Source: Nonomuraea solani (lineage in GTDB: Bacteria; Actinomycetota; Actinomycetes; Streptosporangiales; Streptosporangiaceae). From it: a DNA stretch of 64,000 bases. Below the pieces are notes generated by a model. The model was not told the DNA's origin and made no database searches. It saw only the letters and a list, made by a program, of their open reading frames with translations. Within the stretch, counting starts at the first letter, position 1; every line of letters starts with the position of its first letter. The position numbers were made by a program, and so were the translations under genes. The stretch is from contig NZ_FNVT01000003.1 of the NCBI RefSeq assembly GCF_900108335.1, positions 289,553 through 353,552 of the forward strand, in the 5' to 3' direction. Shown here in pieces: positions 57,216 to 64,000 of this stretch.

Positions 57216-58589
57216 GTGACCGAACGGTTGGACGGCCGGCAGGACCCGCCCGCGGAAATCGCGGGCGGTCCCTCAACCGGACCGGCTGAAACCCCCCGTA
57301 CCAGACGCCTAGGCCCATCGCCGGCGGTCGCCATCGTCTTCCTCCTCCCAGCGGCACTCCTGCTGGGCATCTGGGTGGTCTACCCGATCGTCTACTCGAT
57401 CTTCCGGAGCCTGTTCGGCGCCGACCCCGCCGAGTTCGTGGGGCTGGGCAACTACGCCGAGATCTTCAGTGATCAGGCGATGCTCACGACGATCCGCAAC
57501 AACCTCATCTGGGTCGTCGTCGCGCCGATCGTGGTCACCACGCTGGGCCTGATCTTCGCGGTGCTGACCGAGCGCATCAAGTGGGCGACGGCGTTCAAGC
57601 TGATCGTGTTCATGCCCATGGCGGTCTCGCTCATGGCGGCCGGCGTGATCTTCCGCCTCGTCTACGAGGAGAACCCGGACAAGGGCCTGGCCAACGCGAT
57701 CCTGACCACGGTGTCCGACACCTTCTCCTCCTCGCAGGGCTACCCGGAGGCGCGGCCGCGCGAGGGCGACCAGTCGCCCGTCGCGGCCCAGAACGGCGCC
57801 ATCGTCACCAAGCAGCCCGCCCAGGCGGGCCAGCCGGTGCTGATGCCGATCGTCGGCGTCAAGCCCGACGTCATGCCGGGCAACGCCCGGCCGGCGAAGG
57901 CTCCGGCGGCCGGCGACGGCCTGTCCGGGACCGTCTGGTTCGACTTCACGCCGGGCGGCGGCGGCCAGAGCGGCGCCGTGGACGGCACCGAAAAGGGCCT
58001 GCCGGGCATGACCGTCGAGGCGGTCCAGAACGGCCAGGTCGCGGCGACCGCCACGACGGCCGAGGACGGCTCGTTCCGCTTCGCCGGGCTTCCCGCCGGG
58101 TCCTACGTCGTACGGCTGCCGCAGTCGAACTTCGAGGCCTCGTACGGCGGCCTGACCTGGCTCGGCCCCACGCTCATCACCCCCGCCATCATCGGCGCGT
58201 TCGTCTGGGTGTGGGCCGGTTTCGCCATGGTGCTGATCGCGGCCGGTCTGGCGGCGATCCCGCGTGACGCCCTGGAGGCGGCCCGCATCGACGGCGCCTC
58301 GGAGTGGCAGGTGTTCCGCAGGATCACCGTGCCGCTGCTGTCGCCGGTGCTGCTCGTCGTCTTCGTGACGATGATCATCAATACGCTGAAGGTGTTCGAC
58401 CTGGTGTTCATCATCGCGCCCGCCTCGGTGCAACCCCAGGCGAACGTGGTCGCGCTGGAGATGTGGCGCGTCTCGTTCGGCGGCGGGAACAACCAGGGGC
58501 TGGGCAGTGCGCTGGCCATCTTCCTGCTCATTCTGGTCCTCCCCTTCATGATCATGAATATCCGCAGGTTCAGAAGGGATGAGTCATGA
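57216..58589 (+). CDS. MalF-like sugar permease with inserted SdrD_B-like domain
   Basis: 457 aa, about 150 longer than usual. TM1-TM3 (about 37-160) include VFLLPAALLLGIWVVYPIVY and FKLIVFMPMAVSLMAAGVIF. Residues 166-308 are an extracytoplasmic insertion: a Pro/Gln/Ala linker, then a beta domain (LSGTVWFDFTPGGGGQ...GLPGMTVEA...AEDGSFRFAGLPAGSYVV) matching the SdrD_B/CNA_B-like pattern. The remaining TMs follow, with the EAA loop EAARIDGASEWQVFRRITVP. E. coli MalF has a large Ig-like P2 loop between TM3 and TM4 that touches the binding protein; this insertion is at the same place. Start GTG. Coupled to the next permease by ATGA. Confidence 0.88.
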   Translation: MTERLDGRQDPPAEIAGGPSTGPAETPRTRRLGPSPAVAIVFLLPAALLLGIWVVYPIVYSIFRSLFGADPAEFVGLGNYAEIFSDQAMLTTIRNNLIWVVVAPIVVTTLGLIFAVLTERIKWATAFKLIVFMPMAVSLMAAGVIFRLVYEENPDKGLANAILTTVSDTFSSSQGYPEARPREGDQSPVAAQNGAIVTKQPAQAGQPVLMPIVGVKPDVMPGNARPAKAPAAGDGLSGTVWFDFTPGGGGQSGAVDGTEKGLPGMTVEAVQNGQVAATATTAEDGSFRFAGLPAGSYVVRLPQSNFEASYGGLTWLGPTLITPAIIGAFVWVWAGFAMVLIAAGLAAIPRDALEAARIDGASEWQVFRRITVPLLSPVLLVVFVTMIINTLKVFDLVFIIAPASVQPQANVVALEMWRVSFGGGNNQGLGSALAIFLLILVLPFMIMNIRRFRRDES

Positions 58590-59485
58590 GCACGGCAACG
58601 GCCACGGCGCCGAAGGGGCTGGAGACCGGAGCGCCGCGCAGAAGTCTGGCGAGCAAGATCGTCGACCGGCTGGGCAGCGGCGCCGTCCAGGTCGTGATGG
58701 TGCTGCTGGGCGTGTTCTGGCTGGTGCCGACGCTGGGCCTGCTGGTCGTCTCGATGCGTACGAGCGAGGTCAACAACGCCGAGGGCTGGTGGACGATCTT
58801 CACCAAGCCGGCCGAGCTGACCATCCAGAGCTACGCCGGCCTGCTGAGCAGCGGCTTCACCACGTCCTTCTGGAACACCGTGCTGATCACGGTGCCCACC
58901 ACGGTCCTGGTGATCGGCATCGCGGCGATGGCGGCGTACGCGTTCACCTTCATCGAGTTCCCCGGCCGGGACGCGGCGTTCCTCGTCGTCGTCGCGCTGC
59001 TGATCGTGCCGATCCAGATCGCCCTGATCCCGGTCGCCACCCTCTACGGCAACACCGGCATCTTCGGGTCGATCCCCGGCGTGGTGCTGTTCCACGTGGC
59101 GTTCGGACTGCCGTTCGCGATCTTCCTGCTGCGCAACTTCTTCGTCGGCATCCCGTCGTCGCTGCTGGAGGCGGCGCGCATGGACGGCGCGCCGGAGTGG
59201 AAGATCTTCGTGTCGGTGGTCTTCCCGCTGGGCAAGCCCGCCATCGCCTCGCTGGGCATCTTCCAGTTCCTGTGGGTGTGGAACGACATGCTGATCGCGC
59301 TGGTCTTCGCCAACACCGACAACCAGCCGATGACCAAGTATCTGCAGTCTCAGATGCGCCAGTTCGGGTCGAACGTGGACATCCTGTCCTCCGGCGCGTT
59401 CCTGTCGCTGATCATTCCGCTGATTCTGTTCTTCTCGTTCCAGCGGTACTTCGTCCAGGGCATGATGGCCGGCTCCGTCAAGTGA
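58586..59485 (+). CDS. MalG-like sugar ABC permease
   Basis: 299 aa with six TMs and the EAA loop EAARMDGAPEWKIFVSVVFP. The N-terminal about 30 residues are cytoplasmic. It forms the channel with the preceding permease. No ATPase gene follows; in actinomycetes such importers commonly share one MsiK ATPase encoded elsewhere. The operon closes with the terminator at 59492. Confidence 0.9.
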   Translation: MSTATATAPKGLETGAPRRSLASKIVDRLGSGAVQVVMVLLGVFWLVPTLGLLVVSMRTSEVNNAEGWWTIFTKPAELTIQSYAGLLSSGFTTSFWNTVLITVPTTVLVIGIAAMAAYAFTFIEFPGRDAAFLVVVALLIVPIQIALIPVATLYGNTGIFGSIPGVVLFHVAFGLPFAIFLLRNFFVGIPSSLLEAARMDGAPEWKIFVSVVFPLGKPAIASLGIFQFLWVWNDMLIALVFANTDNQPMTKYLQSQMRQFGSNVDILSSGAFLSLIIPLILFFSFQRYFVQGMMAGSVK

Positions 59486-59491
59486 CGTCAC

Positions 59492-59516
59492 GGGCGCCCG
59501 CGCACCGCGGGCGCCC
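59492..59516 (+). terminator. Terminator of the sugar importer operon
   Basis: A perfect 10-bp stem, GGGCGCCCGC with GCGGGCGCCC, and a GCACC loop, 7 nt after the permease stop, followed by TTCGT. Confidence 0.75.
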
Positions 59517-59595
59517 TTCGTCGTGATCATTCTGGTACGGCCGCGACTCGCGTTTGGGCCGCAAGCCGTACCAGACCTGGCTAAGCTCAACGGCC

Positions 59596-60273
59596 ATGGC
59601 AGGTCGTCCCCTTACCGAAGTCGTCGAAGCCGGATGGGCTCAAGCGCTCGAGCCCGTCTCTGAGCAGATCTCCCAGATGGGCGAGTTCCTGCGTCAGGAA
59701 ATCGCCGAAGGCAGGCAATACCTGCCCGCGGGCGCGCACGTGCTGCGCGCTTTCAACCAGCCCTTCGACGAGGTCAAGGTGCTGATCGTGGGTCAGGACC
59801 CCTACCCCACGCCCGGCCACCCCGTCGGGCTGTCGTTCTCGGTGGCCCCCGACGTGCGGCCGCTGCCGGGCAGCCTGGTCAACATCTACAAGGAGATGGA
59901 GACCGACCTCGGCCTGCCGCGGCCCGCCAGCGGCGACCTGACCCCGTGGGCCGACCAGGGCGTCCTGCTGCTCAACAGGGTCCTCACGGTGATGCCCGGC
60001 AAGCCCGCCTCACACCGGGGCAAGGGCTGGGAGCAGGTCACCGAGCAGGCCATCCGCGCCCTCGTGGCCAGGAACAAGCCGATGGTGGCCATCCTGTGGG
60101 GCCGCGACGCCCGCAACCTGGCCCCCATGCTCGGCAACGTGCCGTGCGTCGAGTCGGCCCACCCGTCCCCGCTGTCGGCGCGCAGCGGCTTCTTCGGCTC
60201 GCGGCCCTTCAGCAAGGCCAATGAGCTGCTCGAACAGCAAGGCGCGGCTCCCGTCGAGTGGAAGCTGCCCTAG
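59596..60273 (+). CDS. ung: Uracil-DNA glycosylase, family 1
   Basis: 225 aa. It removes uracil from DNA. Motifs: water-activating [18 protein letters not shown], the pocket region [17 protein letters not shown], and the DNA-intercalating HPSPLSA. The ATG at 59596 is chosen; TAAGCT lies 8 nt upstream and there is no Shine-Dalgarno, hinting at a leaderless transcript. The longer frame from 59554 has no conserved residues. Confidence 0.94.
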   Translation: MAGRPLTEVVEAGWAQALEPVSEQISQMGEFLRQEIAEGRQYLPAGAHVLRAFNQPFDEVKVLIVGQDPYPTPGHPVGLSFSVAPDVRPLPGSLVNIYKEMETDLGLPRPASGDLTPWADQGVLLLNRVLTVMPGKPASHRGKGWEQVTEQAIRALVARNKPMVAILWGRDARNLAPMLGNVPCVESAHPSPLSARSGFFGSRPFSKANELLEQQGAAPVEWKLP

Positions 60274-60283
60274 CCTTATCGCC

Positions 60284-60610
60284 ATGAGTGATGAACCGAA
60301 GTTCCTGCGCCTGACGGTCGAGCTGACCGTCGAGGTGCTCGACATGGACGCGCTGCAGGCGGCGGCGCTGGCCGAGATCCGGCACCCCGAAGCCGATCTC
60401 ACCGATGAGGAGCGCACGGAGCAGGCCGAACTGGTCGGCTCCGACGACAGCGGCGCCTCCGCGCTGCAGTGGCTGATCGAGCCCGACCACGTGCTGGCGC
60501 TCGTCGACCACATCAGCGAGATCGAGCCCCGCGAGGCCGTGCTCGGCGTCGAGCCGTCCGAGGGTCCGAGCGACGAAGATGATGAGGAAGAGCACCACCA
60601 CCACGCGTGA
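60284..60610 (+). CDS. Acidic actinobacterial hypothetical protein with His-rich tail
   Basis: 108 aa, not recognised. It is mostly alpha/beta and very acidic (EVLDMDALQAAALAEI; ISEIEPREAVLGVEPSEG). The C-terminus is EDDEEEHHHHA, a natural run of four histidines after an acidic patch, which may bind metal. It starts 10 nt after ung; TAGCCT lies 7 nt before the ATG, so it may have its own leaderless transcript. Confidence 0.7.
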   Translation: MSDEPKFLRLTVELTVEVLDMDALQAAALAEIRHPEADLTDEERTEQAELVGSDDSGASALQWLIEPDHVLALVDHISEIEPREAVLGVEPSEGPSDEDDEEEHHHHA

Positions 60611-60695
60611 CATCATGCGTGCATGACGTACGGCGGCGGCCACGACGTTTCGACACGTCGTGGCTTTTCGCCTTTATGGAAGGGGCCTCCTCATC

Positions 60696-60986
60696 ATGAT
60701 CGTCGCATTTTCCATCACCCCGCTGGGCGTCGGCGAAGGGGTCGCCGAGCCGGTGGCGCGCGCCGTCCAGGTGGTCCGCGACAGCGGGCTGCCCAACCAC
60801 ACGGACGCGATGTTCACGACCGTCGAGGGCGAGTGGGACGAGGTCATGGACGTGATCAAGCGGGCCGTGGAGGCCGTGGCGGAGGTCGCGCCCCGGGTGA
60901 GCCTGGTCCTGAAGGCCGACATGCGGCAGGGGGTCACGGACGGGATGACGTCCAAGCTGGAATCCCTGGAGCGGCACCTGTCGTAA
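60696..60986 (+). CDS. MTH1187/YqgV family thiamine-binding protein
   Basis: 96 aa single-domain ferredoxin-like protein. The start [19 protein letters not shown] and the middle [16 protein letters not shown] match the MTH1187 (DUF77) family, whose members bind thiamine or related ligands. The ATG at 60696 fits the domain start; an in-frame upstream start at 60660 would add 12 residues. It is the gene before the FAD monooxygenase, separated by a repeat-bearing promoter. Confidence 0.85.
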   Translation: MIVAFSITPLGVGEGVAEPVARAVQVVRDSGLPNHTDAMFTTVEGEWDEVMDVIKRAVEAVAEVAPRVSLVLKADMRQGVTDGMTSKLESLERHLS

Positions 60987-60994
60987 TCAGATTT

Positions 60995-61040
60995 CGCGAC
61001 ATATCTTGACTCTCTCCTGAGACGCGACATATCGTGTCGC
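60995..61040 (+). promoter_or_regulatory. Promoter with repeated CGCGACATATC operator candidates
   Basis: The 11-bp unit CGCGACATATC occurs at 60995-61005 and 61023-61033. The second copy extends into an inverted repeat, GCGACA-TATCG-TGTCGC (61024-61040). Between and across them lies a promoter candidate, TTGACT (61006-61011), 18 bp, TATCGT (61030-61035). A repressor bound here would block the FAD monooxygenase gene. The motif recalls sites of PadR-type regulators, but no such gene is adjacent. Confidence 0.55.
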
Positions 61041-61083
61041 TCGTCGCAGACGCGATACTACGCGTTCTCGAAGGGGGAGTGCA

Positions 61084-62676
61084 ATGGAGCGAGTGCCGGT
61101 CCTCGTGGTCGGCGGGGGGTACGCCGGGCTGAGCGCGGCGACCCTGCTGGCCTGGCGTGAGGTCTCCGTCATGCTGGTCGAACGGCATCCGGGCACCTCG
61201 ATCCAGCCCAAGGCGTTCGGCGTCGGCCCGCGGGCCGTCGAGCTGCTGCGTCCCGTGGACGGTCTGGAGGAGACGCTCTCCGGCATCTGGGCGGGCATCG
61301 GCGACACCATGCGCATCGCCATCGCCCAGAGCCTGGCCGACCCGAACCCACACATGATCATGAACGACGAGCAGGAGGACCTGGCCTTCCTGACCGACCT
61401 CACGCCCGCCGCGCTGGTGGGCGCGCCCCAGGCCGAGATCGAACGGGTGCTGCGCCTCAAGGCCGAGGAGCTGGGCGCCGACCTGCGCTTCTCCACCGAG
61501 CTCGTCTCATTGGAGCAGGACGAGGACGGCGTGACCGCGCTGATCCGCGACCCGGACGGCGACCACGTCGTCCGGGCCGACTACGTGGTCGCCGCCGACG
61601 GCTATCGCAGCCCGCTGCGGGAGCTGCTGAACGTGCCCACCTCGGGCAAGGGCGACCTGGGCCGGATGTGCTCGATCATGTTCGACGCCGACCTGACGGG
61701 GATGGTCCGCGAACGGGAGGTCACGCTCTGGTACCTGCGGAACGAGGTCTTCACCGGCGTGATCGTGACCGGCACCGGGGTGGGGGCCCACGTGCTCGGC
61801 GTCAACTACGCTCCAGGCGAGAGCGCGGCCGACTTCACCGACGAGCGCTGTTCCGAGCTGGTACGAATCGCGACCGGCCGCCCCGACCTGGACGTCCAGG
61901 TGCTGGACAAGGCAACGTTCGGGCTCGGCCACGTGCTCGCGGACACCTACCGGTCGGGCCGGGTCTTCTTCGCCGGTGACGCGGCCCACACCATGCCGCC
62001 CACCGGCGGGCAGGGCGGCAGCACGGCGCTCCAGGACGGATGCGACCTGGCCTGGCGGTTGTGGCTGGTGCTCACGGGGCAGGCCGGGCCTGACTTCCTG
62101 GACACCTACGACGCCGAACGCCGCCCGATCGGCGCGCTGACGGCCGACGCGCAACTGGCCAACCTCGGCGTACGCATGCCGCCCGCCGCCCGCGCCGGCT
62201 ACCCGGAGCCCCTCGACGACCAGGCGGGCGCCCTTCTCGGGCATCGCTACCACTCCACGGCGATCCTGGACGAACCCGGCGACGACGGCTCGATCCTGGA
62301 GAACCCCCGCGTACCGAACGGCCGTCCCGGCAGCCGCGCCCCCCACGTGGTGCTCGACTGGGACGGGCAGCGCATCGCGATCAGCGACCTGTTCGGCTCC
62401 GGTTTCGTCCTGCTGGCCGACCGGGAGTGTGGGCAGGCGTGGATGGACGCCGGGCGGCTGGTCAAGGAGCGGCTCGGGGTGGGGCTGACGCGGTTGCTGG
62501 TGAACGACGAGCTGATGGACGTGGAGGGGGTCTTCCGGGAGCGGTACGGCGTGGGCGGGGGCGGCGCCGTACTGGTCCGGCCGGACGGATACGTGGCCTG
62601 GCGCTCCCCCGACCTGGTCACGGACCCGGCGGACACCCTGGAACGCGTCCTGCGCCGCGTCCTCAGCCGCTCTTAG
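61084..62676 (+). CDS. FAD-dependent aromatic monooxygenase (group A)
   Basis: 530 aa. FAD-binding VVVGGGYAGLSAATLL, the DG motif VAADGYRSPLREL, and the GD motif VFFAGDAAHTMPPTGGQGGS with LQDGCDLAWRL. The C-terminal about 130 residues are a thioredoxin-like domain, typical of PgaE/MHPCO-like and polyketide-type hydroxylases and of rifampicin monooxygenases. ATG with GGGGGAG upstream. It is monocistronic, with repeat-controlled promoter; its stop overlaps the convergent Lrp stop by 4 nt. Substrate unknown; detoxification of an aromatic compound is plausible because of the tight control. Confidence 0.88.
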   Translation: MERVPVLVVGGGYAGLSAATLLAWREVSVMLVERHPGTSIQPKAFGVGPRAVELLRPVDGLEETLSGIWAGIGDTMRIAIAQSLADPNPHMIMNDEQEDLAFLTDLTPAALVGAPQAEIERVLRLKAEELGADLRFSTELVSLEQDEDGVTALIRDPDGDHVVRADYVVAADGYRSPLRELLNVPTSGKGDLGRMCSIMFDADLTGMVREREVTLWYLRNEVFTGVIVTGTGVGAHVLGVNYAPGESAADFTDERCSELVRIATGRPDLDVQVLDKATFGLGHVLADTYRSGRVFFAGDAAHTMPPTGGQGGSTALQDGCDLAWRLWLVLTGQAGPDFLDTYDAERRPIGALTADAQLANLGVRMPPAARAGYPEPLDDQAGALLGHRYHSTAILDEPGDDGSILENPRVPNGRPGSRAPHVVLDWDGQRIAISDLFGSGFVLLADRECGQAWMDAGRLVKERLGVGLTRLLVNDELMDVEGVFRERYGVGGGGAVLVRPDGYVAWRSPDLVTDPADTLERVLRRVLSRS

Positions 62677-63155
62677 TCCAGAGGCAGGGGGCGGCGGGGC
62701 ACGGGGGCGGTGTGGATGAGGGACGTGGTCGTCTGACCGTAGGGGGTGAACAGGTCGAGGATCGGTTCGAGCTCGTCGACCGCCCGCAGGTGCATCGTGA
62801 AGTAGAAGCAGTCGTCGCCGGTCATCCGGTAGCACTCGACGATCTGCGGCACCTCTTGGGCGATCTTTGAGATGCGCCGCAACTCCCGGGCCGCCGGCCG
62901 GATCCGGACCATCACCGTGACGGGGAACCCCAACGCCCGCGGATTGACCTCGGCGCGATAGCCGACGATCACACCCGTCTCCTCCAGCCGCTGCATCCGG
63001 TCGGCCACCGCGGGGGCCGACAGACCAACCCGGCGGCCCAGCTCGGCGAAGCTCACTCGGGCGTCGATCTGCAGCTCGGCCAGAATACGAAGGTCGAGGG
63101 CGTCCATTTCCTTGGATTCGTACGCCCGCTCGGGTCTGATCTTGCGATTGGCCAT
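62673..63155 (-). CDS. Lrp/AsnC family transcriptional regulator
   Basis: 160 aa. N-terminal helix-turn-helix (LDLRILAELQIDARVSFAELGRRVGLSAPAVADRMQRLE) and C-terminal RAM effector domain (VPQIVECYRMTGDDCFYF). ATG at 63155 lies 6 nt after TAATTT with no well-placed Shine-Dalgarno; an internal ATG at 63107 is an alternative. Divergent from an EamA transporter across only 33 bp, so it probably regulates that exporter in response to an amino acid. Confidence 0.88.
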   Translation of the reverse strand: MANRKIRPERAYESKEMDALDLRILAELQIDARVSFAELGRRVGLSAPAVADRMQRLEETGVIVGYRAEVNPRALGFPVTVMVRIRPAARELRRISKIAQEVPQIVECYRMTGDDCFYFTMHLRAVDELEPILDLFTPYGQTTTSLIHTAPVPRRPLPLD

Positions 63156-63188
63156 TCTCCTAAATTACGACTTCCCCGACCATGAACG

Positions 63189-64000
63189 ATGCCGCCTATC
63201 GGCCCCCGCGCCGTACTCTCCGCGGCGCCTCCCTGGACCTACTTCGCCGGAAGCGCCGTCTTCCACTACCTCGGTCCCGCCTTCGCCGTCCTCCTGTTCA
63301 CCCGGCTCACCCCCCTCGGCGTCACGACCCTCCGAATCTGCACCGCCGCCCTCGCCTTCGCCCTCTGGCGCCGCCCCTGGCACGTCCTCTCCCGGCTCGA
63401 CACCAAGGGCCGTCGGGTGATCGTCGCCTGGGGCGCGGTGCTGGCGGCGATGAACGGGTGCTTCTACCTGGCGATCGCCCGCGTACCCCTGGGCACGGTC
63501 GCCGCCATCGAGTTCCTGCCGGTCATCGCACTGGCCCTGTTCGGCGCCCGAACACCGCGCAACCTGGCGGCGGTCGCAGCGGCGACCACCGGCGTCTACA
63601 CCCTGACCGGCCTCCAGCCGTCCGGCGACCCCCTGGGCCTGACGTTCGCCTTCGCCAACGCCCTGCTGTTCACCGCCTACATCCTCCTGGCCCACCAGGC
63701 AGCCCAACACCTCCGCACCGCCACCGCCCACAACATCGCCGACAGCGACGGAAGCAGCGGGAGCGACGGGAGGAACGGGAGCAGCGGCGATGGCGACGAC
63801 CACGACCGCAACAGTGGCAGCAGCGGCGACCGCGACCGCAACGACGGCGGGGACGCCGACGACACCCGTGACACCCACGATGCCCACGATGCCCACGATG
63901 CACACGATGCCCACGATGCCCACGATGCCCACGATGCCCACGATGCCCACGATGCCCACGATGCACACGATGCCCACGATGCCCACGATGCCCACGATGC
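63189..64000 (+). CDS. EamA/RhtA-type exporter, partial, with repeat-expanded linker
   Basis: Runs off the window; 270 codons seen. After a short N-terminus it has six TMs (YFAGSAVFHYLGPAFAVLLF; CTAALAFALW; VAWGAVLAAMNGCFYLAI; FLPVIALALFG; LAAVAAATTGVYTLTG; AFANALLFTAYILLAHQAA), with the EamA hallmark of VPLGTVAAIEFLPV. At about residue 180, where the two EamA halves join, the sequence becomes Ser/Gly/Asp/Asn-rich and then an (HDA)n repeat to the end of the window. Start ATG chosen because an in-frame stop precedes it. The second EamA half lies beyond the window, so it is unknown whether the frame stays open. Confidence 0.75.
   Translation, partial: MPPIGPRAVLSAAPPWTYFAGSAVFHYLGPAFAVLLFTRLTPLGVTTLRICTAALAFALWRRPWHVLSRLDTKGRRVIVAWGAVLAAMNGCFYLAIARVPLGTVAAIEFLPVIALALFGARTPRNLAAVAAATTGVYTLTGLQPSGDPLGLTFAFANALLFTAYILLAHQAAQHLRTATAHNIADSDGSSGSDGRNGSSGDGDDHDRNSGSSGDRDRNDGGDADDTRDTHDAHDAHDAHDAHDAHDAHDAHDAHDAHDAHDAHDAHDAHD
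63876..64000 (+). repeat. 9-bp tandem repeat coding His-Asp-Ala
   Basis: Fourteen units of CACGATGCC (13 complete, the last cut by the window end). Units 3 and 10 have GCA instead of GCC, which suggests a 63-bp higher-order duplication. All units are in frame with the EamA gene. It is not a CRISPR, since there are no spacers. Confidence 0.95.

Noticed and set aside
63182..63871. 229-aa plus-strand frame starting at 63182
   Set aside because: Arg/Pro-rich, out of frame with the EamA TMs; the frame from 63189 gives a clear transporter.
63165..63995. 276-aa minus-strand frame with Ile-Val-Gly repeats
   Set aside because: Antisense of the HDA repeat and of the EamA gene; no start signals or second support.
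63876..64000. CRISPR array
   Set aside because: Units are 9 bp, contiguous and coding; no spacers. The 21-bp array at 19178-19282 was rejected for the same reason.

Overview
The window is high-GC actinobacterial chromosome. Base use, GTG/TTG starts and gene content fit a filamentous actinomycete, most likely Streptosporangiales (Nonomuraea-like); that placement is an inference from gene order and style, not a database match. The backbone follows the order known from Mycobacterium tuberculosis Rv1292-Rv1321: argS position, lysA, hom, thrC, thrB, rho, rpmE, prfA, prmC, sua5, wecA, atp operon, DUF2550, PduO-type adenosyltransferase, nucS. It runs here from about 45 kb down to 1 on the minus strand, and accessory blocks have been inserted into it.

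Region by region. 0.1-7.3 kb: mismatch endonuclease NucS, an aldehyde dehydrogenase with a TetR regulator, and a minus-strand operon of an ABC-2 exporter, a histidine kinase and a STAS protein; then a cobalamin adenosyltransferase. 7.4-15.5 kb: DUF2550 gene and the full F1Fo ATP synthase operon (atpZ-like, B, E, F, H, A, G, D, C). 15.7-23.8 kb: wecA, glyA, a two-gene unit encoding a repeat-rich protein and a small helical partner, then sua5, prmC, prfA and rpmE. 24-31.6 kb: exported Ig-like protein, LuxR-type two-component pair, rho, thrB, thrC.

31.8-41.9 kb is an island of GT-A glycosyltransferases that separates thrC from hom. Four paralogues carry a second GT-A-like domain whose DxD motif is gone, three of them end in coiled coils, and a two-TM coiled-coil protein leads the main operon, whose genes are joined by start/stop overlaps. 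After hom and lysA, the argS position holds a catalytic-core-less ArgS relative. It is followed by a coiled-coil/CgeB-like glycosyltransferase and an asparagine-synthase homologue lacking the glutaminase cysteine (45.4-49.0 kb). I read these as one surface-glycan system and the strongest candidate for an undescribed system here.

49.3-64 kb: trehalose synthase, a PadR-controlled LolD/FtsX-type ABC unit, a sugar importer (two different lipoprotein binding proteins, a MalF-like permease with an inserted SdrD_B-like domain, a MalG-like permease, no ATPase gene), uracil-DNA glycosylase, two small proteins, and an FAD monooxygenase under a repeat-bearing promoter. The end is an Lrp regulator divergent from an EamA exporter, whose middle linker is expanded by a 9-bp tandem repeat (His-Asp-Ala) running off the window. 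Several genes have a -10-like TAnnnT 6-8 nt before the start codon and no Shine-Dalgarno sequence, suggesting leaderless transcripts. No tRNA, rRNA, CRISPR array or insertion sequence was recognised.
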